Of a stretch of 47,745 bases of DNA, positions 32,801-41,311 are shown piece by piece. A program made the position numbers and the translations under genes. This DNA comes from Allomyces arbusculus (Eukaryota; Blastocladiomycota; Blastocladiomycetes; Blastocladiales; Blastocladiaceae): assembly GCA_027604705.1 (NCBI GenBank), contig JADHYV010000109.1, positions 1 through 47,745 on the forward strand, written 5' to 3'. Each line of letters starts with the position of its first letter. The stretch's first letter is position 1. The notes beneath the pieces are model-generated. The model worked only from the letters and a program-made list of their open reading frames with translations. It made no database searches and was not told the DNA's origin.

Positions 32801-34258
32801 GGCCTGGTGGACCGGGGTCGCCGACGCGTGCGCTTGCGGTGGATGCGATCGGTGATGTTGCTGGAGGTGTTGTTGCTGCTGGAGGTGCTGCTGAAGCTGG
32901 AGCTGCTGGTGCAATTGCTGCTGTTGCAGTTGCTGCTGGTAGTGTTGCTCGCGAATCTGCTGCTCGCGAATCTGCTGGTCTCGAAGCTGCTGCTCGCGTA
33001 GCTGTTGCTCGCGTAGCTGTTGCTCTCGGAGCTGCTGCTGCTGCTGCTGCTCCGCTTGGCGCTGCAGTTGGAGTTGATGCTGCTGGAGCTGCTGCTGCTG
33101 GAGCTGCTTCTGTGACACGAGGTGCTGCTGCACTTGTTGCTGCTGCGCTTGTTGCTGCGCGGACGCGACAAGCGACGAGCTCCGCTCAAGCGGCGTGACC
33201 GGCTGCTGCAGGACCCACGGCTGCGTCGACTGGCCCACCTGCAGCGGCACTCCGACCGCGCCCCCGCCTTGCTGCGTCGTCGTCGCCGCGGCCACGTGGT
33301 ACTGCTGCTGCTGCCTCTGCAAATGCAAATGCGCGGAACCCCCCAACGCGGCCAGGCCACCGCCTAACAACGACGACTCGACCGACGACGACACAACCGA
33401 CGCGGCCACGACTGATGGGGACCCCATCGAACTTCGGCGCGACTGCGCATGTCCCTGCTGGAAGTACGGCGCGAGCGGCCCCGTCCCCGGTCCGTCATCC
33501 TCGACCTCGTCGTCATCATCCACATCCGTCGCGTCCTCCCACGCACTGTCCAACGGCGCGACCGTCGTCGTGCTCGAATAGTTCCCGCCGTGAGGGCCGT
33601 ACTCGGACACGCCCGTATTGAACGCCGACGCCGCCGATGACGCGTGCGCGGTGGTCGCGAGCGAGACGGCCGACCCGCCACCGCGCGTAAGCAGGGTGGC
33701 CAGCGGGACATTGTCCGAGTTCTGCGACGATGGCGCAGGCGAAACACCGCCCACCCCGCCTTGGCCAAACTGACGGGCGCGCAATGCCGCCGCGCCCGTC
33801 GACGCCGACGACCACGTCCCGAGCGACGACGACGCCGGCGTATTGTGGTGCCGGTGAATCCCGACACTCACGCGCCGTGCGGCCTTGGTCGCCTTCACGA
33901 TCCTTGGCGACGCGAGCGAGTCGGACGATCCGGGCCGCGCGCAGCGCGCGAGGAACGGCATACACCGCGCGAATTTCAGTGGCGTGTTGTGTGGCCGTAA
34001 AAAGGGCGCGCGTGGGGTGCGTGCGGGGGTCCGCGCCGGCGTGCGCGCAGGGACGGCGCTCGAGGGGTCCGGGAAGGCCCCGACGAGGGGGGAGTAGAAC
34101 CCGGACGTGCGGATCGGGCTGGCGGGTGGGGTTTTGCCGGCGAACGGCGCGGTAAAGGACGGAGCGGGCATCGTGGTCGTCGGATCGGGGTCGCAGTCGG
34201 CGTCAACGGCGGCGGTCGGGTACATGGCGGCGCTCGGGCGCGGGAGCGAGCGCGACAT
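29873..34258 (-). CDS. Very long Gln-rich protein with a split cyclin box
   Basis: A single exon of 1461 residues from the ATG at 34258; a longer frame upstream has no ATG. Most of the protein is disordered: an RTPA repeat (about 68-80), an acidic patch DVDDDDEVEDD, Gln-rich arrays (about 370-475 and near the C terminus) including an REQQL repeat. A cyclin-like region lies around 745-975: LAAKYTPSWKVIRAFSYALF, then QHCLVMAWYLEQYL, an insertion of about 70-100 residues, then LTVALLLACKQLSDHSYTAKA and ESHVIATLEFNLAVTRGQ. The second half resembles PHO80/Pcl-type cyclins, which pair with Pho85-type kinases. The partner and function cannot be read. It might be split by introns I cannot see, but the frame is open throughout. 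Confidence 0.78.
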   Translation of the reverse strand: MSRSLPRPSAAMYPTAAVDADCDPDPTTTMPAPSFTAPFAGKTPPASPIRTSGFYSPLVGAFPDPSSAVPARTPARTPARTPRAPFLRPHNTPLKFARCMPFLARCARPGSSDSLASPRIVKATKAARRVSVGIHRHHNTPASSSLGTWSSASTGAAALRARQFGQGGVGGVSPAPSSQNSDNVPLATLLTRGGGSAVSLATTAHASSAASAFNTGVSEYGPHGGNYSSTTTVAPLDSAWEDATDVDDDDEVEDDGPGTGPLAPYFQQGHAQSRRSSMGSPSVVAASVVSSSVESSLLGGGLAALGGSAHLHLQRQQQQYHVAAATTTQQGGGAVGVPLQVGQSTQPWVLQQPVTPLERSSSLVASAQQQAQQQQVQQHLVSQKQLQQQQLQQHQLQLQRQAEQQQQQQLREQQLREQQLREQQLRDQQIREQQIREQHYQQQLQQQQLHQQLQLQQHLQQQQHLQQHHRSHPPQAHASATPVHQAPLPQALPPPVQPPQAQHQQHVAPPQPHWPAPPSTSSTATTPPKTPEDSATSTPSYTRPASSSAGGTFPRGILRQPSSRQPAPRASVDAAARRTSALAARRSRVPSRAEEEADPYDRMQDLLRAYEETPLESDRASTESEPRSVAVSLSTVKSDPPGGLGMPSLSSVLAKETVVVANVPADSTGVSRQPSRKVVHVLQQPARTDTVIPPPNYTSPARATSSSAARAELTATPARASQEPSTPVVPARPVLHVSATQELGGLGAVLAAKYTPSWKVIRAFSYALFMAIGCKPEAVRRVQSLLQATRVAPQHCLVMAWYLEQYLTARSRGAAAPRVYVPASATPHRSASTRSAKSTLERWGLKRSKSTVAAASPRRAHATLTPMSTAGMSRAAARWMPVVEDERARMAAGAALADPTAVGVDELRVRGQARMLTVALLLACKQLSDHSYTAKAIAGVAPKTSVVGTEDLVALESHVIATLEFNLAVTRGQVAELVHRVNRKMTAWAKRRRRASKPMTMPRAYHQAAAAAAAAASAPASGPVPPPKRSLKASVTGSLRRTPSNPSAWSLATLRRAQPVAPAAKDDPTAHGGGAFASLSRSGDDHAGDDDDDAAAFAMWVAAGDDGLADPERSSAAAIGVCAALRDLWAKTAEVAGDRGEDLSTAAVIVQDPPAHLPTPPAREPLVPVLEPPHAVASVPYPTAATATATYQRPQQQQREQQQQQYYASQAQQYAVSKQQAQQQYQQQQAQPQPKYAQQPAVEQPVVQQQQQQQQQQQQPLLSAAWQSTSRSRAGSNAAYGTGLTIQTNYTASASASASSTPTSAAPPSYSARGLAHMPSLHSLNSTSAKSAAATTPAAHSTTATTPATSATGTPTYPEWSPPAPPGSSTPAPNGARAVFPAFPVSSMSLSSAGSSQDTLIGTRSRGGGAGIAAAQPAMSMPSLSDVRASTVISSAALAHGDVAAPGSGGRAAAAGQGYYH
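30480..30680 (-). repeat. Gln-coding repeats near the C terminus of the cyclin-box protein
   Basis: On the minus strand, several CAG/CAA runs encode poly-Gln separated by YA/AV/PK residues. The longest pure run is about a dozen Gln near 30482-30520. Confidence 0.85.
32860..33160 (-). repeat. 15-bp tandem repeat coding (REQQL)n and Gln-rich arrays
   Basis: Between about 32945 and 33035 a 15-bp unit repeats six to seven times, encoding REQQL, RDQQL and REQQI pentads on the minus strand. It is flanked by CAG-rich sequence. The unit repeats at both DNA and protein level, so copy number is likely to vary between strains. Confidence 0.85.
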
Positions 34259-35348
34259 GGTGGCAGTGGGGTATTGGAGACGGTTGGCGAGCAAGCACGG
34301 CCGGCGAGTAACGTGGCCGACAGCAGGCGAGGATCGTCAGTGGTCGCGACGTTGTCGGGCGGAGCGAGCGAGCAAGCGAGGTGGAGCGGATTGGCTGTCG
34401 AAGATGTGAGCAAAAGCGAGGAGCGGCCGTGATCACTCCCGCCCGGCGCTCACGGCAGTTGGTGGCACCGAATTCGCGCGCGCCTATTGTGTCGACACCG
34501 TCCATGGCGAGCAACGGCAGCAGCGGCAGCAGCATGCGCCCGGGTTAGTGCTCTGACGTTGCAGCTGCGGTAGCGGTGCCCGCTGCATGCCAGCGCACGG
34601 CGCAGGCCGGTTCAGCGCGCCTGTCGCCGGCTGGCGCAGGGTGAATCATCGTCACCGCACCTGTTGCTGGTCGGTCTTGGGTCACGGTCAACGACGACGG
34701 TGGGACGTCCGTCCGCGTCTTGACTGCGCTGCCAGCGGTACTGGAGCAGCAAGTTGTGCGAGCTCGTGCAGATGCCGAGCGCGAGCGCTGCGCGCTCAGT
34801 GCAGAGTCGATCCAAGGGCGGCAAGCGAATTGGTCGGTTGGCCGCGGGGCAGCAGTGTCGCCATGCGCTCAGGCGGGTCCGGGACGGGGTCGGGACTCGG
34901 ACCGGGGCGTGAGGACGCAGATGCCGCCGGTTGGTTGGTTGCCGATAGTTGGAGCGGCCGCTGGGCGTGGTGCAAGTGGTGGTCGTGGTGCGGTGGAGTC
35001 GGCGGCCGTTGGCGGCCGTTGTTGGCCGCTGTTGCCTGGCCAGTCTCTTCTGGTGCTCGCTGCTGAGCCCGTTTCTCGAGTTTTGTGCACTTGTTCTCGC
35101 CGCTGGCAGGCATCTCCAACCAACCGCCTCTCGTTCGCGCGGCCGGCCGGCCTTTTTCGCTGCAGGCGGTGGATGGGACTGGCCAAAACGTTTTTCAACG
35201 ATGGCCATCGGCGGGCAGGCCTGGGCAGCCTGTGCGACACAAACCGTCATCTCCGACATCGTTTTCGCACCGCTTGCCAAGGACAGATCTGGCCCCGTTC
35301 TCAAATCGCAATCGGTCATGGGCTCAACGCATCCGCCACATCTTTTAA
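34259..35348. other. Upstream region of the cyclin-box gene
   Basis: A 1.1-kb GC-rich stretch between two minus-strand genes. A minus-strand frame with a true ATG (34612-35319, 235 residues, Arg/Thr/Pro-rich) is present but shows no family resemblance. I treat it as unsupported. Confidence 0.4.
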
Positions 35349-36410
35349 TTACAACCGTCCTCCTCGCGGCCCGCTCACGACGCGCGCCGGCAAGAACTGC
35401 GCACCCGCGACCACGGTCCCGTCACTTGCGCGCACCTTGACCACCTTGCCCCAGCCGCGCCGCGCGCGCGAATTGCCACTCAAATCCATGTCAGCATCGG
35501 GCGCCACGTCAGGCACCTTGTCCACCACTTCCACGGCCGCCGCGTGCCGTTGCGCACGGTGGGTCGCATTGATCGCGTTGACGTAGGCATTGTACCGCGG
35601 CAACTCCGACAGGCCGACACGCGCGACCGGTTGGGGATTATGCGAGTAGATTCGGAGCGCCGGTGCCACAATAACTCCCGTCTTGCCAATGGATTCAGCA
35701 CGTGCTGGTGGCGCCGGTACACTTGGTTTGCTGGGCGCGATGGGTGCGAGCAATTGATCAAGAACGTCGCCCTGCATCTGTACGAGCTCGGCCTGCACTT
35801 CCGCGTCCCACGCGGTCAGCTCGGCTTCGGTCCCGCCCTCGGCCTCTTCCGCACCGGGCGGTGGCCAGATCATTGCGCGCACCGACACGCGCTTGGTCTT
35901 AGCCAGCTCCCTCCTGCGCTGCTCGCGCGGATCCAGCACGGTCTCGTCGTCCATGTCGACGTCCATGGCCTCACCATCACCCTCGTTATCGAACCGAATA
36001 TGCGTCGGCGTGCGCTTCCTCCGCGCGAGCTTGAGCGCACGCTCGGCCTGCGCCTTGGCCGCATTCCGCCGCGCCTTGAACGATGTGGCCAAGAGGTGTT
36101 GCGCGTGCACGATCGCCATGAACGTGTGGTGCTCGTAGGCGGCGGGCGAATAGATTGGGACTTGCTCGACGCGTCGCTTGACAATGCCGTGCGGATCGTG
36201 GTTGCCATGGAATGACCGCCGTGATTGCTGGTACGGGCGATCAGAATTGCTACCGCCGCGTGCGCCGCCGCGGGACGAGGCGTGCGATCCGCCGCGTGGC
36301 GTGAACTTGGGGCGATCACCGTGCGACGACGGCCGCGAGTCGCGCCGCGGGCCCGCGGAGGCGGACGGGCGCGAGGATGGGGTTGCTGGTGGTGTTGTGT
36401 TCGTGCTCAT
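35349..36410 (-). CDS. Orphan protein with RG-rich N terminus
   Basis: A single-exon frame of 353 residues. I do not recognise the family. Residues 1-75 are disordered and contain RGG/RG steps (FTPRGGSHASSRGGARGG) typical of RNA-binding tails. Residues about 85-200 are helical and basic (RRNAAKAQAERALKLARRKR), then acidic (EGDGEAMDVDMDDE). A conserved-looking segment VSVRAMIWPPPGAEEAEGG and the later LRIYSHNPQPVARVGLSELPRYNAYVNAI suggest short linear motifs. There is no signal peptide or membrane span. It is divergent with the cyclin K-like gene, so a role in RNA metabolism is a weak inference from the RG tail only. Confidence 0.7.
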   Translation of the reverse strand: MSTNTTPPATPSSRPSASAGPRRDSRPSSHGDRPKFTPRGGSHASSRGGARGGSNSDRPYQQSRRSFHGNHDPHGIVKRRVEQVPIYSPAAYEHHTFMAIVHAQHLLATSFKARRNAAKAQAERALKLARRKRTPTHIRFDNEGDGEAMDVDMDDETVLDPREQRRRELAKTKRVSVRAMIWPPPGAEEAEGGTEAELTAWDAEVQAELVQMQGDVLDQLLAPIAPSKPSVPAPPARAESIGKTGVIVAPALRIYSHNPQPVARVGLSELPRYNAYVNAINATHRAQRHAAAVEVVDKVPDVAPDADMDLSGNSRARRGWGKVVKVRASDGTVVAGAQFLPARVVSGPRGGRL

Positions 36411-36803
36411 GGTGGATATATGAGCTGTTCGTGTCGATTATTTTGCAATCTGCGAGGTGGATGGCGAGCGGTGGGGCGAACGCAAGTGCGCCGTGGTCAT
36501 GTGTCGTCACGCGAATGGTTGTGAGCAGGGCCGCTTGCCTTCCCACCTGTTGCTGCCAGCTTCTTGTGTTGGCTCCAGCAGCTCGTGCCCCGGCCTGCAG
36601 CACGGCGCCGTCGACCGGGACGACTTCTTCACGACGACCGCACTCGCCACGGCACCCGGCCATCTTGCCGCATTCCGCAAGGACTCAACGACGACGACAC
36701 GCACGCACCTGACCCGACTTGACTCCGCCCCGCAACGAGTCGCGTTGTGCTCTGCCCAGTCATCCGGCTCTCGTCTCGATTGGCCAAGCGCACGCACCGC
36801 GCG
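36411..36803. promoter_or_regulatory. Divergent region, RG orphan / cyclin K-like gene
   Basis: About 390 bp between start codons. The plus strand at 36611-36690 encodes a stretch (DDFFTTTALATAPGHLAAFR) that resembles the N-terminal cyclin K/T entry, so part of this may be a first exon. No GT donor joins it to the known exon. Confidence 0.4.
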
Positions 36804-38540
36804 ATGGCGCCGCTCTCGTCTGCCGACCGCCAGGCGCTCGCCGTCTGCACCCTCATCCGCGATTTCGGGCGCGCGCTTGGGTTCCCGCTGACCACGCTCT
36901 CTGCGGCGCAGTTCCTGTTCCATCTCACCGCGGCGCGTGAGCGCAATCGAGCCGTACCGGGATTACGAGAGGGCCCACCTATCGACCGTGCACCATCGAT
37001 GGACGCGGCGCTCGCCTGCCTACTTGTTGCGGGCAAAGTGCACAACACGGCCAAGAAATTGCGCGACCTGATGGTGCGCGCGTATGGATGGACGCACCCG
37101 GGTGCCAGCGACGTGAACCCCGAGGGCGAGGTACAGCCAACTCGGGTTTCGCTTTGGAGACATGCTGGATTTGCGACTTGATTGCTGACACTTTCGACCG
37201 GTAGCGTTGCCAACGGTGGCGATTGCGCATTATTTTGCTCGAGCGGCAAGTGCTCGAGGCAATGCAGTTCAACTTCACCCTGCCGCTGCCGTTCGACCTG
37301 CTCATCAAGATCGCCAAGAAGACTGCGTGTACGTCGGTCCCCCTTTCTTCGATTCTCTCATTTCGTTTGTCGGTCGGCGGTTTATCTCCTCTTTCGAGCG
37401 CCCTTGCCACGTCGACTCTCGATGTCAGTGGCAGATCGCTGCTCGCGTCTCCGCTACGCGTTGCTGTTGGGTGGATACGGAAGGGGCCGCATTTGCGGAT
37501 CGCGCTCTGTTGCCGATGGCTTCACTCTCCCGCCATTCCGGCCCGCATACTCGTCTTCGTTCTCGTTCTCCGTCCCGCCAACCAACTCGATGGACTTGTC
37601 GTCGACTTGACTTGGACGTCGCGGCTCGCTGCACCCACACCACCATAATGAAGCACTATGGTTAAAAATATATCCCCCCCTCCATTCTTGTCCACCCTCT
37701 CGTTTCCATTTCACTTGAGCGTCTGAGCACCTGTGTAATAACCCTCCACCGCCATAATCCCTCCACCCCTATATGTATATCCATTCTATCCAATCCAGGC
37801 ACCAAGACGTTAACTTTCCACGCATGGACGCTCCTCTTCGATCTGTTCCAGCACCGCGTTGTGATCACCGTCCCGCCGCTGCACCTCACTTTCGCTGCGC
37901 TCTATTTGACCGCGCGCACGCGTCACGCCGGCGAATCGGCCGCTGCCGTCGAAGAGGAGCGCGAGGACGGCGAGGCCCCGTCCGATGACGATGATGATCC
38001 GACCACCGACTTGTGGGCGTGGAAAACGTGCGGACTGCCATCACCTGCCGTCCGGCTGCTCAAGACCCAGACGGCCGATTTGCTCCGTAAGTTCTCCACT
38101 GGTTAATTGCTGCTCCACTGGTTAATTGCTGACGCGCGGTACGCGATGAAACTGACGGACGCCTCCTCCCGCCAATCTTAGCCGCATGCCACGCCGTCCT
38201 CGAGTACCTGATCGCCGCGACCCGGACCGACGACCCGCTCTTCGAGGCCTACCGGACCGTCAAGATCGACCTGAACGAGATCCAGGGGACCTCCGCCACC
38301 AACGGTCCCACCACCGTCAACGGCACCACCACCGCCGTCCTGTCGCCGCCGCCCCCACCGCCGGACACCTACGCTCCCCCAGCGGTCGTGGCGCCACCGT
38401 CGCCGTACGCGCCGTACGGACCAGGGTCCCCGGCGCCGCCGCCCGTGCGCGCGTCGGCGCCGACGAGACGTCCGCGACATGCGGCGGATGAGATGGATGG
38501 GCCGTGGCCGAAGCGCGCGCGGGTCGAGGCGCGGTATTGA
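36804..38540 (+). CDS. Cyclin K/T-like transcriptional cyclin
   Basis: Exons 36804-37130, 37205-37328, 37799-38086 and 38182-38540 give 365 residues from the first usable ATG; a further 5' exon is possible. Cyclin box 1 shows LIRDFGRALGFPLTTLSAAQFLF, ACLLVAGKVHNTAKKLRDLM and RWRLRIILLERQVLEAMQFN. Box 2 follows as FHAWTLLFDLF and PPLHLTFAALYLTA. The AGKVxxTxKKLRD pattern is that of cyclins K, T and Ctk2/Pch1, partners of CDK9/CDK12-type kinases that phosphorylate the RNA polymerase II tail. An acidic loop (EEEREDGEAPSDDDDD) is inserted in box 2, and the C terminus is Pro-rich. Intron 2 is 470 nt, far longer than others here. Confidence 0.8.
38094..38131 (+). repeat. Perfect 19-bp tandem duplication inside a cyclin K-like intron
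   Basis: Two identical copies of ctccactggttaattgctg, head to tail, inside the 95-nt intron 38087-38181. The second copy runs into gac, creating a branch-point-like ctgac. Confidence 0.9.
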
Positions 38541-38901
38541 GTGGAGGCGAGGAAGAGTGTCTTATATATATATTTGAATTTGGTCTTGTGCTAACTTTGG
38601 TTTGGCAATGTATGGCGCGCTCTATGCTGCGCACGGTCTGCACGGTGGGGGTGCACGGTTCGTTCTAAGCAATCAAATCCGAGACGAAAACCGGTGGACA
38701 GCCGAGATACGCGACGACGGCGTCGATCCGTCCGGGATGGGGCTCAAGGTCCCCGTCCCTTTCCAACAAGTTTGACACAGATTAGGACCGATTCATTTTG
38801 GCCGCGCGCGGCTCTCTTCAACCCGCTGAACTCTTGCCCAAAAAGTAAATCACAAATTGGGCATGGCTGACATCTGACGGTGTTCGAGACATGCCTGCTG
38901 C
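38541..38901. other. Convergent 3' region, cyclin K-like / P450-1
   Basis: A 361-bp stretch with a TA run near 38563-38574. Presumed 3' untranslated sequence; nothing else is seen. Confidence 0.5.
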
Positions 38902-40800
38902 TTATGCGACTGCCGTCGTGCCATTGAGCGGGCGGAACCGCAGCGGCATCGGCGTGGCCGTCGCCAAGACAATGTTGAAGACGACGTCGTTAGGCGCCGG
39001 CGACGGCATGATCTCGAACCGGCGCAGCAGGTTCGCGAGAAACATGGCCATTTCCGTTTCGGCAATCCGGCGGCCGACGCACATGCGCGGACTGCAACGG
39101 GGAAAATAACGTGAGTCGCCAAATTTGGGGCGTTCAACGAGACCAACTACGTACCCAAATCCAAAGGGCAAATGCGCAGACGGATGAATACCCCCACGGT
39201 CCCAGCGATCTGGGTCAAATTTGTCCGGGTCGGTAAAATATCTGCCGTTGTGCGCAATCGCCTCCATCCCGAGCATCATTTCCGTATCCTGTGGGACCGC
39301 GTACTCGCCAATCACCGCGTCCTGCGCGAGGAACCGCATATTGATTGGGAAAACCGCACACACACGCGTCGTTTCCATGATCACATTCCTCAAGTACTTG
39401 AACTGCGCGAGGTGCGTCGCATCCACGGCCATATTCGGATCCACACCCACGACGCGCGCGATCTCGTCGCGCAACTTTTCCTGCACGCTCGGGTACCGCC
39501 CGAGCAAATTCATCGCATTTAGCAACGTCCGCGACGTCGTGTCGATCCCGGCAATCAGCAAATCGACCGTTGTCGACAACAAATCGGCGCGCGTGATCGA
39601 CGCGTCACGCTGCAGGACGTGTCCGAGAAACGTGCCCTGCACCTTGGCCGGGTCGCGCGCGCACTCGGTGAGCGTCGTGTCCATGAGCGTGCGCGTCACG
39701 TCCATCATTTCCTCCATGGCGGCAAAATGCTCGCGTGCGGTGCGAGTCAGCTGGTTGCGCCAGACAAGGGTGGGCAGCATCACGACAGGACCCGTGGTCT
39801 CGCCCATGGCGTTGACTGTGCGCACCATGTCTCGCGCGAGGGGGTTCGGGTCGGCATCGAGCGCGCCGAGACGTTGGCCGAGAATTACTTCCGAGACGGC
39901 TATTATGGGTGCATATGGTGTGAGTAATGGGAAAAGTCTGAGCTGAGACTGAGCTGAGACTGAGTGGGCTGGGATCGAGTCTGGCACCAGCGAGACGTGA
40001 CAGGGGCGAAACAGGATTGAGAAAAGAGCGCGTCGTGCCTTCAATCGTCCAGCGCATGACCAGATCTTCCATGACGAACGGATCCTTGCCGGCGAGCGTC
40101 TGCGGGCCAGCCTCGTGCAGCTCCTGGAAGAGGTTCGCCATGGCCTGCACCGTCGCCCTGTCAATCGCTGGGCAATGTGCGTTGACATTCTTGGGCTGGG
40201 AAATCGGTGCCTGGACGGCTAACCGCAGCTTCTTCCACTCGGGCCCGTTTCTGTTCGAATCGGTGATAGTCGCAAAAATGAGCCATACCTTAAACGACAA
40301 CGCGACCAAACGCTCGAACCGTACTCAAAGACCACCCCGAGCGGCACCTGGCGCTTTTCGCGCATGTGCAGCCACGTCAGCACGCCCGGCCGTTTTGGGA
40401 ATGGCCCTTCGTTACGGTGCACATCGGCGACCATATCCGGGTCGGTCACGAGCACGGCGTCGCGGTCGTAACCCGGCATGCGCAGCCGCACGATTGGGCC
40501 ATACTTGGCGGCCAGTTTCTTGACGACGAGATGGAATTTCTTGCCCGTGTCCTTGGGCTCGAGCCGGCCAAATTCGATCGCGGAGCCTAGGAGTGGCACC
40601 CTTGGCACGCTTGGGATCGCGTCGAATGGTTTGGGCGCGGGTGCAGCAGAGCTGGGTGTTGGGCGCGAGGACGAGGCGGGATCCGCCAATGATGCCCACG
40701 CGCGCGCTGATACTTTGACGGTGCCGCTGATATGGTAGGTCGAAGAGGCGCAAAGACGGCGCTGCAAGACGGATGGAGTTGAATGCGTGCGAGCGAACAT
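38902..40800 (-). CDS. Cytochrome P450 resembling the mitochondrial clan (copy 1)
   Basis: Exons 40325-40800, 40039-40250, 39155-39899 and 38902-39091 give 540 residues. The N terminus MFARTHSTPSVLQRRLCASS has Arg/Ser and no acids, like a matrix presequence, and lacks a microsomal anchor. Then VHRNEGPFPKRP, NGPEWKKLRLAVQAP, I-helix AGIDTTS, ExxR in METTRVCAV, FDPDRWD and haem motif FGFGPRMCVGRRIAETEM. The two Arg after Cys-x-Gly and the AExEM tail match animal mitochondrial P450s, where they contact adrenodoxin. Intron 2 has a GC donor (GCACGA). Intron 3 is 63 nt and open in frame. Substrate is unknown; steroid or terpenoid oxidation is only a guess. Tandem with copies 2 and 3. Confidence 0.9.
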
Positions 40801-41311
40801 GATGGTAGTGGAGTGCCAGCACACTTCTGCAAAGTCGCCTCGTTGGAAGTGTGCTAATTGTTGGCGATCGTATTGAGTTGACCTCTTCCTTTGAGCACAG
40901 GTGCAACAAGTTGAGAGACGTGGGGAAATCAAATGTTGACTGGATTGCAGCTGGCCGAGCTGCACGTCGAATGGAAGGACGAGTAAGAAGATGCCGAACG
41001 TGTCGAACGTGTCGAAAGGAGCGAAAGGAAGGGACAAGTCGCATTAAACACTCAGCATCCTTCTCCACTCTCTCGATACGAAAGGGTGCCTCTTGCTGCT
41101 ACGAATCATGACCGAGCATGGGCTGATGCGTTGACGATTGTAGCCAGTTATGCTAGTGTCAATCTACTGGCAGAAAGGTAAGAAGGGCACAGAAATGAGG
41201 CACATATTTGGACATAATGGCGGTCTTGGCAGCAAGAAAACACAAAAGCGAGCGGCCTTGCGCTCAAATTATCAAAAATATCGCCATCGTTGCATGGGCA
41301 GAATGGCCCGA
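40801..41311. promoter_or_regulatory. Upstream region of P450 copy 1
   Basis: A 511-bp spacer between copies 1 and 2. It contains a short tandem run of gtgtcgaac near 40995-41020. No other feature is seen. Confidence 0.5.

Noticed and set aside
34612-35319. Minus-strand frame of 235 residues with a true ATG
   Set aside because: Arg/Thr/Pro-rich with no family resemblance, in GC-rich sequence where long chance frames are common on both strands. It may be 5' untranslated sequence of the cyclin-box gene.
36611-36690. Possible first exon of the cyclin K-like gene (FFTTTALATAPGHLAAFR)
   Set aside because: Resembles the cyclin N-terminal entry, but there is no GT donor that joins it in frame to 36804. 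A GC donor is conceivable but unsupported.
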